Source: Anaerolineae bacterium (GTDB lineage: Bacteria > Chloroflexota > Anaerolineae > Anaerolineales > Anaerolineaceae). From it: a stretch of DNA of 7,466 nt. Numbering within the stretch: the stretch's first letter is position 1; each line of letters begins with the position of its first letter. The translations under genes were made by a program, and so were the position numbers. Under the pieces are notes generated by a model. That model was not told the origin of the DNA, searched no databases, and saw only the letters and a program-made list of their open reading frames with translations. Below, piece by piece: positions 1-5,676 of the stretch. The stretch lies in NCBI GenBank assembly GCA_016213455.1, contig JACRAG010000381.1:1-7466 (forward strand), in the 5' to 3' direction.

Positions 1-507
1 ATATTGGAAGAAGAGATCGAGATAAGCGGCTTCTTCACTACTTTCCCACTTATCTGGCTGAAGATAAAGATCTCGAAAGTATTCAGGATCTTCTTGGAAA
101 TGTATATATGCTCGTTCTGCAGCAACACGATCTTCAGGGCTTATCGTCTTGCTAAATTCTTTATCCCACGAATAGCTTGTGTCAGGAATTACACCGGTAT
201 TATCACCAAACCCATCAAACAAATAGACGCCTTTTGCCGAATGTCCTGTTGGGTCAGTGAAATTAATTGGTGAGTTTCTAACATAGGCATAGCAATCCAT
301 GTCCAATGGATTATAAGGATCAGGTATAATCGTATCAGGCTGGATCCAGCGGTTAAGATAAGGGTCATACCAGCTAGCATTATTTTAGTATAGCCCGATC
401 TCCGGCTGCAGCAATTGACCGGTGTACTGATACTCCGTTGGCGTTGTGCCGTCTGACCAGCGCGCTAGTCCCCAGGGGTTGTAACGCATCTCAGGCAGCA
501 TGCTGCC
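1..507 (-). pseudogene. Orphan RHS core end with toxin-like tip, interrupted, 3' end outside window
   Basis: Reading from 507 down to 1, one frame gives the end of an RHS repeat-associated core: MRYNPWG, then TEYQYTGQLLQPEIGLY, then NNASWYDPYLNRWIQPD, then YAYVRNSPINFTDPTGH. These match the conserved RHS core (GLYYYNARWYDP, R(F/W)IQPD, YVxNxPxNxxDPxG). A TAA at 385-387 replaces the expected Tyr of GLYYYNA, so the reading is broken. Upstream of 507 the frame meets TAG and TGA codons within about 40 bases and core similarity stops, so there is no start and no N-terminal repeat region. After DPTGH an AT-rich tip of about 80 residues begins (GVYLFDGFGDNTG, then a Glu/Asp/Tyr-rich stretch) and is still open at base 1. 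In RHS proteins, the segment after DPxG is normally the variable toxin domain; I do not recognise this one. The piece is best read as an orphan core-plus-tip module, probably inactive unless restored by recombination. Confidence 0.8.
404..507 (-). repeat. 104-bp RHS-core direct repeat, copy 2
   Basis: This segment aligns without gaps to 1413-1516; I count 16 mismatches in 104 positions, about 85% identity. It encodes GSMLPEMRYNPWG through TGQLLQP. Similarity ends abruptly at both sides: past 507 the sequence differs from copy 1, and below 404 this copy continues into the normal RHS core end while copy 1 switches to another tip. Confidence 0.85.
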
Positions 508-617
508 CTGGCTACAGCACTCACCCGGCGCTCAGGTTGCTCTCCAGCGTTGCCCTATCCTCCAAGGCGAGTACCAAAATAGTATCGTGGCATATTATTT
601 AGCTCTATCGTACAAAT

Positions 618-1241
618 TTATGCGCTGCCGATGAGTTTACTAATTGACGTAGAAAGGGCTGCTTCTAACGGGTGGGGGCAAGACAAGGCTTTGATCCATT
701 CTTGTTTTGCTTTTGAAAATTGGCTAGCTTCGTTATAACGCATTCCCAGATTAAAATGGTTGTTTGCATTGTCAGGCTCTATTTGAACAGCCCGCTCGAG
801 CCAATCAATTGCTTCCTCAAGAGTAATTACTTCCTCAGGAACCCCATATAATCCTGCTCCACTTACTAAAGCATGAACATTATTTGGATTAAGGTTGATA
901 GCAGATCTATATGCCTTGATAGATGCTTCATAGTCAAGGGTACCAATTGAATGGAGCTCGCCTAAAATATCAAAAAGCTGACTGTTCATAGGCGATATTG
1001 CTATGGCTCTCTCTATCCAGATAACCGCTTCTTTATAGTTATCTTCGTCATTTTCATATAGACCTAGATGGTAATAACAGTAGGCTACCAATTGGTTTAC
1101 TTCGCTAGTTTCACCAAGCTTTCCAATTAATTCCTTGTAAATATCCAATGCCTTGCGATATTCACTCGTCTGACGATATTGATTCGCCTGTATCATCAGA
1201 CTGATCATCTTGTTTGTATCCTTAGTTATGTGGTTTTTCAT
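618..1241 (-). CDS. TPR-repeat protein, candidate immunity partner of the RHS tip
   Basis: This 207-residue protein is built almost entirely of tetratricopeptide repeats. Helical pairs with the usual small/aromatic spacing are visible at about residues 13-46, 50-84, 87-120, 121-157 and 160-190, for example YKEAVIWIERAIAISP and LEEAIDWLERAVQIEPDN. No signal peptide, membrane segment or catalytic motif is seen, so it is probably a cytoplasmic protein-binding protein. The start ATG overlaps the TGA of the preceding RHS tip (ATGA, 4 bases), which suggests translational coupling. The gene is markedly AT-rich compared with everything to the right of 1900. RHS toxin tips are normally followed directly by a cognate immunity gene, and this gene occupies exactly that slot. 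An immunity role is therefore inferred from position and composition, not from recognised family membership. A generic TPR adaptor acquired with the locus is the alternative. Confidence 0.85.
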   Translation of the reverse strand: MKNHITKDTNKMISLMIQANQYRQTSEYRKALDIYKELIGKLGETSEVNQLVAYCYYHLGLYENDEDNYKEAVIWIERAIAISPMNSQLFDILGELHSIGTLDYEASIKAYRSAINLNPNNVHALVSGAGLYGVPEEVITLEEAIDWLERAVQIEPDNANNHFNLGMRYNEASQFSKAKQEWIKALSCPHPLEAALSTSISKLIGSA

Positions 1242-1696
1242 TTAGTTTTCACCCACGAATCCGTTACCTGAATAACACCGTTAGCCAAAGTTACAGCTCT
1301 CACAATAACCACTTGCCCATTTATTGTAGCCTCATACTGGAATACTGGGTTCCGCTGTGCAGTAGTGGTAATTTGGTTAACTGTACCTTTGTCAATCGCC
1401 TGTTGAATATAAGGCTGCAACAATTGACCGGTGTACTGATACTCCGTGGGGGTCGTATCGTATGTCCAGCACGCCATCCCCTAGGGGTTGTAGCGCATCT
1501 CGGACAGCATGCTGCCATCCGCTCTCAGCGTGGTGGTGGTGGAGCCCAGATGATTGGCGAGGAGTGTATAAACCACGTCGCTCGAGGTCGTCACCTCGTG
1601 CACGGCGATGCGTTGCGTTCCGGCAAAGATGGATTTCTTCCATACCTGGCTGACAGGGGGGTGAAGCGAACGCAACCCGCCCCCAAACCCCATCAA
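1238..1696 (-). pseudogene. RHS core fragment with displaced C-terminal tip, in-frame TAG
   Basis: The frame opens after a TAG at 1700-1702 and reads KKSIFAGTQRIAV, then VVYTLLANHLGSTTTTLRAD, then GSMLSEMRYNP, a recognisable RHS core (the 'DHLGST...' and 'MRYNPWG' motifs). At 1481-1483 a TAG replaces the TGG for Trp in NPWG; the equivalent Trp is intact in the copy at 404-507. After the stop the frame continues to TGQLLQP (about 1413). It then switches to about 57 unrelated residues, including VNQITTTAQRNPVFQYEATI and VTDSWVKTK, ending with TGA at 1238-1240. The usual RHS core end (GLYYYNA to DPxG) is missing, so the tip was joined upstream of the normal toxin boundary. An ATG at 1475-1477, one codon after the TAG, could allow translation of a 79-residue tip protein. 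The tip's pattern of alternating hydrophobics (VVIVRAV, GVIQVTD) suggests a beta-rich end of a toxin domain; I cannot name the family. Confidence 0.75.
1413..1516 (-). repeat. 104-bp RHS-core direct repeat, copy 1
   Basis: This is the partner of 404-507, in the same orientation and 1009 bp away. The best-conserved blocks are both ends and the TEYQYTG and RYNP segments. Differences include the TGG-to-TAG change at 1481-1483. The left boundary (1413) is exactly where the encoded protein leaves the RHS core for its own tip, so the repeat marks a recombination junction. Confidence 0.85.
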
Positions 1697-1897
1697 AAGC
1701 TATCAATTCCCCTTTTGGGGCATGACGAAAGCGAATTAATCCGCTAAAATGCGTAACGAATATGTCTGAACAAGGTTAACTGTTTAGTGCTGTGTCAACC
1801 CAATTCATTTTGGTTGAAAACTTCCATTTTCATTTGTCAATTCTTTCCTGTTGACCCAAAACTTATCTTATGGCACAGCACCAGCAATCATTTGGCT
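1697..1897. other. Intergenic region between RHS remnant and carboxyltransferase gene
   Basis: No supportable gene is seen. The RHS reading frame is closed by TAG at 1700-1702. The stretch from about 1741 to 1869 is AT-rich and contains TTGAAA (1814-1819), TTGTCA (1834-1839) and TTGACC (1851-1856), but none has a convincing -10 at 16-18 bases. A weak, bulged inverted repeat (TCAACCCAA / TTGGTTGA around 1796-1817) is present. The promoter of the plus-strand carboxyltransferase gene presumably lies here, but I cannot place it. Confidence 0.4.
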
Positions 1898-1901
1898 GGA
1901 G
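1898..1901 (+). promoter_or_regulatory. Ribosome binding site that favours the 1909 start
   Basis: GGAG lies 7 bases before the ATG at 1909-1911. The alternative in-frame ATG at 1870 has no purine-rich sequence in front of it (CCCAAAACTTATCTT). Confidence 0.65.
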
Positions 1902-1908
1902 TGGTCTC

Positions 1909-3435
1909 ATGACTGGCAAAATTCAATTTACTGATGTGACCCTGCGCGACGGACAGCAATCCCTGGCTGCCACTCGCATGACTACTGCGCAGGCCCTGCG
2001 CGTTCTGCCGCACCTCCGCGAGGCGGGCTTTCGTGTCATGGAACTGTGGGGCGGCGCCACCCTGGACAGCTGCATCCGCTTTACTGATGAGGACCCCTGG
2101 GAGCGCCTGGAAACCTTCGCCGCCGAGCTGGACGGATCGGCGCAGATTCAAGCGCTGGTGCGCGGGCAAAACCTGTTCGGCTACCAGCCCTACCCCGACG
2201 ACCTGGTGGTGGCTTTCACCCGCCAGGCGATCCAATCCGGCATCGGGGTGATGCGCATCTTCGACGCGCTGAATGACCTGCGCAACATCCAGACCGCGCT
2301 GATCGCCACCAAAGCCTACGGCGCCAAAGCCGAAGCTGCGCTATCCTACACGATCAGCCCGGTGCACACCAGCGAATATTTCGTCAACTTCGCCGCCACC
2401 TTGCAGGAAGAAGGCGCCGACCAGATCGCGATCAAGGACATGGCGGGCATTCTGCACCCCATCGCGGCAGCCCAGCTCATCCCGGCGATTAAACAGCGCA
2501 TCAGCGTGCCGCTTTCGCTGCACTGCCACTCCACCGCCGGCGTATCCCTGCTCAACGCGGTGGTCGCCATGCGCGCCGGCATCGACGCCATCGACACCGC
2601 CGTGACGCCCTTCGCGGGCGGATCATCCCTGCCGCCGGTGGAGCTGCTGATGGTCTTCGCCGAGGAATTGGGCATCGCCCACGACCTGGAGCACCGCGCC
2701 ATCCTGCGCGCGCAGGAGGAATTGTTTGTCATCGCCGGCGAACTGCGCGACACCAGCCCCTTCTTCGGCAAGTTCTACCGCCCGGTGCGGTTTGAAGACG
2801 TGGACCGAAATCAGGTCCAGCAGATCCTCAAGCTGCTGGATGCCGGCGACAACGACTCGATCAACGCTGCCCTGCGCCTGAGCCACCAGATGCTTTCCAC
2901 GCTGGGCTACCCCGATCATGACGACCGCATCTTCGAGTCGCAAATCCCTGGCGGCATGCTCACCAACCTCTACGACCAGATCCGCCAGATGGGCCAACCG
3001 CCCGAGATCATGGATCAGGTGATGGCAGAAATCCCCCAGGTGCGCGCCGATGTGGGCTATGTGCCGCTGGTGACCCCCACCAGCCAGATCGTCGGCTCAC
3101 AGGCTGCCTTCAACGTCATCTCGGGCGAACGCTACCGCTTTGTATCCGAAGAGTTCAAGATGATCCTGCGCGGCGAATTCGGTCGCACGCCCGCCGAGCC
3201 CAACCCGTGGGTGGTCAAGAAAGTGCTCGGCTCCGATGAACCGCGCCTGCGCTACCGCCCCGCCTCCTACCTGAAGCCGGTGCTCGAAGACAACTACCCC
3301 CAACCCTTCATCCGCTCACGCAAGGATTTGCTGCTGCACCTGCTGTTCGGCAAAAACGCCGATGATTTCCTGCTCAAACGCTGCCCGCCCAAAGTGCTCT
3401 ACGGCGACTTGAACGACGAGATCATCTGCTTCTGA
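1909..3435 (+). CDS. Biotin-dependent carboxyltransferase subunit (OadA / PycB / transcarboxylase 5S family)
   Basis: This 508-residue protein moves a carboxyl group between carboxybiotin and pyruvate/oxaloacetate. The N-terminal TIM barrel carries the family signatures: TDVTLRDGQQSLAATRM with metal ligand D14, LVRGQNLFGYQPY, RIFDALNDLRN, IKDMAG with the Lys (K176) that is carbamylated in relatives, LHCHSTAG with metal ligands H205 and H207, and TPFAGGSSLPPVE. The conserved carboxylase domain follows (QIPGGMLTNLYDQ, from residue 345). The spacing of D, K and H-x-H matches the transcarboxylase 5S / pyruvate carboxylase pattern. The chain ends in DEIICF with no biotin attachment motif, so a separate biotinyl carrier is needed; neither that nor a biotin carboxylase is in the window. 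Start chosen at 1909 because GGAG sits 7 bases upstream and the family begins just before TDVTLRDG; an ATG at 1870 would add 13 residues. Whether it works in pyruvate carboxylation, oxaloacetate decarboxylation or transcarboxylation cannot be told from sequence. Confidence 0.93.
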   Translation: MTGKIQFTDVTLRDGQQSLAATRMTTAQALRVLPHLREAGFRVMELWGGATLDSCIRFTDEDPWERLETFAAELDGSAQIQALVRGQNLFGYQPYPDDLVVAFTRQAIQSGIGVMRIFDALNDLRNIQTALIATKAYGAKAEAALSYTISPVHTSEYFVNFAATLQEEGADQIAIKDMAGILHPIAAAQLIPAIKQRISVPLSLHCHSTAGVSLLNAVVAMRAGIDAIDTAVTPFAGGSSLPPVELLMVFAEELGIAHDLEHRAILRAQEELFVIAGELRDTSPFFGKFYRPVRFEDVDRNQVQQILKLLDAGDNDSINAALRLSHQMLSTLGYPDHDDRIFESQIPGGMLTNLYDQIRQMGQPPEIMDQVMAEIPQVRADVGYVPLVTPTSQIVGSQAAFNVISGERYRFVSEEFKMILRGEFGRTPAEPNPWVVKKVLGSDEPRLRYRPASYLKPVLEDNYPQPFIRSRKDLLLHLLFGKNADDFLLKRCPPKVLYGDLNDEIICF

Positions 3436-3461
3436 AACCTGCCGGCTTAGGCGGGTTGCAT

Positions 3462-3512
3462 ACAAAACAGCCGCCGGATCTGTGGAAAACGCAGGTCCGG
3501 CGGCTGTTTTGT
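3462..3512. terminator. Bidirectional rho-independent terminator between convergent genes
   Basis: ACAAAACAGCCGCCGGA (3462-3478) is perfectly complementary to TCCGGCGGCTGTTTTGT (3496-3512), a 17-bp stem with a 17-base loop. The GC-rich upper stem is flanked by A-rich and T-rich arms, so each strand reads as hairpin followed by TTTT; on the plus strand TGTTTTGTGTTTT follows the core. It lies 26 bases after the carboxyltransferase stop and 8 bases beyond the NUDIX stop, so it can end transcription from both directions. Confidence 0.92.
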
Positions 3513-3520
3513 GTTTTGGC

Positions 3521-4030
3521 TCAGGCGGGGAACAGATCGTCTTTTTCCAGCCCCAGGATGACGCGCGTGGCGTGAAACGCCAGCGGCGGCAGCGCGGAGC
3601 GGTCAAAGAAAGCCGCCTGCATCGCGTCGTCGCCGGCGCGCAGCGCTCCGCCGGTGATCTCCGCGTGGTAAGCCGCCACCATGTCTGCCCCTGCCGGGTG
3701 TTCGCGCCCGGCGATCAACCCCAGCAGGCGCGTGACGCGCACCACCAGTCCGGTCTCTTCCAGGCACTCGCGTTCAGCCGCGCGCGCGGGGTCTTCGTGC
3801 GCGTCGATAAAACCCGCCGGCACGGTCCACAACCCCTGCTCGGGCGGGTTGCCGCGCTGCACCAGCAGCACGCCCTGCGGGCCTTCCACCAGCACCGCCG
3901 CCGCCACTTTGGGGTCTTCAAAGTGGATCCAGCCGCAAGCCGGGCAGGTCTCGCGCTCGCGACCAAACAACTCGCGGGACACCACCGGTGCCCCGCAGTT
4001 GGAACAGTAAAGCGTTTTCCAGTGCGCCAA
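3521..4030 (-). CDS. NUDIX hydrolase with N-terminal zinc ribbon
   Basis: This 169-residue protein has two parts. Residues 9-32 form a four-cysteine zinc ribbon (C9-x2-C12 and C29-x2-C32). Residues about 41-160 form a NUDIX fold with an intact box: G73-x5-E79-x7-R87-E88-x2-E91-E92-x-G94. The glutamates bind the divalent metal that drives diphosphate hydrolysis of nucleoside-diphosphate-linked substrates. The zinc ribbon recalls NudC-type NADH pyrophosphatases, but the protein is shorter and I do not see enough to assign NADH; the substrate is unknown. Start is TTG at 4028-4030, supported by AGAGG at 4038-4042 (7-base spacing), by the in-frame TGA at 4034-4036 that forbids a longer start, and by the absence of any Met before the NUDIX box. 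It is the last gene of the sigma/anti-sigma operon and lies just before the terminator. The start follows the upstream stop by 3 bases in the same reading frame. Confidence 0.93.
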   Translation of the reverse strand: MAHWKTLYCSNCGAPVVSRELFGRERETCPACGWIHFEDPKVAAAVLVEGPQGVLLVQRGNPPEQGLWTVPAGFIDAHEDPARAAERECLEETGLVVRVTRLLGLIAGREHPAGADMVAAYHAEITGGALRAGDDAMQAAFFDRSALPPLAFHATRVILGLEKDDLFPA

Positions 4031-4033
4031 GCC

Positions 4034-5071
4034 TCAGCCTCTACGGCGCAGCATCACGGCTGCCGCGGCGAACAACACGCCCAGCGCCAGCAAAGCTGCC
4101 TGCGCAATGCGTGTGCCATTCCAAAATCCGGGTTGGACCGTGCTTACGCTGCGATCGGGCGCCGGCTCAAAGCTGGGCGGTGGCGCAGAAAGATTGTTGT
4201 AGGTTTCGGTGCCAATCACCTGCCCGGCTGCGTCGCCAGACTGCACGCCCAGGATGGGATTACCCACCGGCGCAGACTCTTCGGCAGGCCCGGATGCCGT
4301 GCGTTCCATTTCAGTTTGCGGAACAGCCTGCTGCGGCAAGACATAGGATGAGCCACCCATACTGGCTGGTGGAGACTGTCCGCCGTAGGTGACAATGCCG
4401 CCCGGGTTGTAATATTGTTCTCCAACCCCGTCACCGCCGCCGCCACCGCGTCCGTAAGCGCCGTAGCTTTCCGTCTTGAAACCGACAATTCCCGCGGAGG
4501 TATCCGGCGCCCCGCCGCCGCCGTACCCACCCAGGTTCATCTGCCCGTTGGGCGTGCCGCCCCAGGTGATCACCCCACCGCCGCCGGCATCTGCCGCCGG
4601 GGGCTGCGCCTCTGCGGCTGGACCTGTCACGGCAGCCTCAGGCGCCGCCATCTGCGGCGCGCTTTCCTGCGCCGATTTTTCGGTCATATCCGAGAAAGTG
4701 GCTTCAGACGCCGGCGCAGCAGCCAGATTGCCCAACAGCGGCGCTCTGCCGGCAAACACCTGTAAACCCAGCACAGCCAGAATCGACAGAGTCGCCATGG
4801 CTGTGGAAAAGCGGAAGGTGACAAAAGCAGGCAGCCAGGACCTGCGCGCATTCTGGCGCGCCATCTCCGGCGTAAGGGTAAAGTTGCGCGGCGCGCGGTA
4901 GCGTGGTGCACTGCGCAGCAGCTTGCGTGTCGCGGATAGCTCATCCAGGGCCAGGCGCCATTCCAGATTGGCCTGGAGCTGATCCTCGAGACGCTTGGTC
5001 TCAGCCGGGGTCAACTGACCATCCAGATATGCGGAAAAAAGCTCGTACTCGTTTAACGTTAAATTTTTCAT
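4034..5071 (-). CDS. Anti-sigma-factor-like two-TM protein with Gly-rich external domain
   Basis: This 345-residue protein directly follows an ECF sigma gene. Residues 8-58 (ELFSAYLDGQLTPAETKRLE and on through residue 58) resemble the N-terminal helical anti-sigma domain that grips sigma factors. The usual zinc ligands (H-x3-C-x2-C) are absent; at the expected place it reads QANLEWRLALDEL. Membrane segment 1 is about residues 85-107 and segment 2 about 321-341, followed by RRRG. Between them lies an external region of about 210 residues: Ala/Pro-rich (115-161), then Gly/Tyr-rich (162-241, with runs of 4-5 Gly and ITWGG / VTYGG echoes), then Pro/Ser-rich. The likely topology is both ends cytoplasmic. 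ATG overlaps the sigma stop by 4 bases (ATGA) and has GAGAGG at 5077-5082, 5 bases upstream. The role as membrane-tethered regulator of the neighbouring sigma factor is inferred from domain similarity and position; the Gly-rich part could instead be structural or surface-interacting. Confidence 0.82.
   Translation of the reverse strand: MKNLTLNEYELFSAYLDGQLTPAETKRLEDQLQANLEWRLALDELSATRKLLRSAPRYRAPRNFTLTPEMARQNARRSWLPAFVTFRFSTAMATLSILAVLGLQVFAGRAPLLGNLAAAPASEATFSDMTEKSAQESAPQMAAPEAAVTGPAAEAQPPAADAGGGGVITWGGTPNGQMNLGGYGGGGAPDTSAGIVGFKTESYGAYGRGGGGGDGVGEQYYNPGGIVTYGGQSPPASMGGSSYVLPQQAVPQTEMERTASGPAEESAPVGNPILGVQSGDAAGQVIGTETYNNLSAPPPSFEPAPDRSVSTVQPGFWNGTRIAQAALLALGVLFAAAAVMLRRRG
4038..4042 (-). 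promoter_or_regulatory. Ribosome binding site deciding the NUDIX TTG start
   Basis: AGAGG on the minus strand lies within the last codons of the anti-sigma-like gene, 7 bases before TTG at 4028-4030. The spacing supports TTG as a real start. Confidence 0.65.
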
Positions 5072-5676
5072 GCTGGCCTCTCAGAATCCAGACGGATTAC
5101 GGAGGGCAAAAGTTCCCAAAAACCGTGCAGGCAGTCGCGCAGCTTCAGGCGCGCGCGCGCCAGGCGGCTTTTCACCGTTCCAAGCGGGCGTTCCATAGCG
5201 ACGGACACTTCGGCATAGTCCATGCCCTGCAGATCGACCATCACCACCACCGCGCGAAATTCCGTATCCAGACCGTCCAGGCAATGCTGAATGGCGTTGT
5301 TCAACTCGCGGCGTTCCAGTTCCTCCTCAGGCCCGTTGCTGTCATCCGCAAGCCACGAGGGCGATTCGATCTCTTCCTCGTCTTCGTCCAGCGGCTCCAA
5401 CGAAGTGGTCGGACGGCGCTGGCGGCGGCGCAGTTCGTCGTAGCAGGCGTTGGTGACCATGCGCATCACCCAGGCCTTGAAAGAACCGCCCCGGAAGCTG
5501 TCCAGGCTGCGGTAAGCTGCCAGGAAAGCCGTCTGGGTCACGTCCTGGGCTGCGTCCGGGTCCGACAGCATGCGCGCCGCCAGGTTGAAGGCCATGTCCT
5601 GATAGGCCAGCACCAGCCGGTTGAACGAGTCCAGGTCGCCCTCGCGGGCGTATTTTACCAGCGCAAGTTCATCCAT
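5068..5676 (-). CDS. ECF-type RNA polymerase sigma factor
   Basis: This 202-residue sigma-70 family protein has only regions 2 and 4. Region 2 (about 10-86) shows DLDSFNRLVLAYQDMAFNLA, the DAAQDVTQTAFLAAYRSL core-binding helix and the -10-recognition segment FKAWVMRMVTNACYDELRRR. Region 4 (about 123-185) shows LDTEFRAVVVMVDLQGMDYA followed by the helix-turn-helix VSVAMERPLGTVKSRLARAR, which reads the -35. The two are joined by a strikingly acidic linker (EPLDEDEEEIESP). ECF factors redirect RNA polymerase to a small stress regulon and are normally held by a co-encoded anti-sigma factor, here the next gene with a 4-base overlap. Its start lies inside the end of the DUF3054 gene (8-base overlap ATGGATGA), and no clear ribosome binding site precedes it, so it probably depends on translational coupling. 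Confidence 0.95.
   Translation of the reverse strand: MDELALVKYAREGDLDSFNRLVLAYQDMAFNLAARMLSDPDAAQDVTQTAFLAAYRSLDSFRGGSFKAWVMRMVTNACYDELRRRQRRPTTSLEPLDEDEEEIESPSWLADDSNGPEEELERRELNNAIQHCLDGLDTEFRAVVVMVDLQGMDYAEVSVAMERPLGTVKSRLARARLKLRDCLHGFWELLPSVIRLDSERPA
5077..5082 (-). promoter_or_regulatory. Ribosome binding site of the anti-sigma-like gene
   Basis: GAGAGG on the minus strand ends 5 bases before the ATG at 5069-5071. It lies inside the sigma gene, so the downstream partner can be both coupled and independently initiated. Confidence 0.7.

Noticed and set aside
4..273. Plus-strand 89-codon open frame at the left edge
   Set aside because: It is antisense to the RHS tip, whose opposite frame shows the canonical RHS core motifs immediately upstream.
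1709..1720. CCCCTTTTGGGG hairpin as a terminator
   Set aside because: Only a 4-bp stem with no following T-run; too weak to call.
1814..1879. Sigma-70-like promoter for the carboxyltransferase gene
   Set aside because: Three TTGxxx boxes exist but none has an acceptable -10 at 16-18 bases, so no specific site can be supported.
1870..1908. Longer N-terminus of the carboxyltransferase from the ATG at 1870
   Set aside because: No ribosome binding site and a non-conserved Gln/Gly-rich lead; possible if leaderless, but less likely than 1909.
3482..4351. Plus-strand open frame of 289 codons across the NUDIX region
   Set aside because: It starts inside the terminator stem-loop, runs antisense to the NUDIX and anti-sigma-like genes, and is His/Gln/Arg-rich without any family motif.
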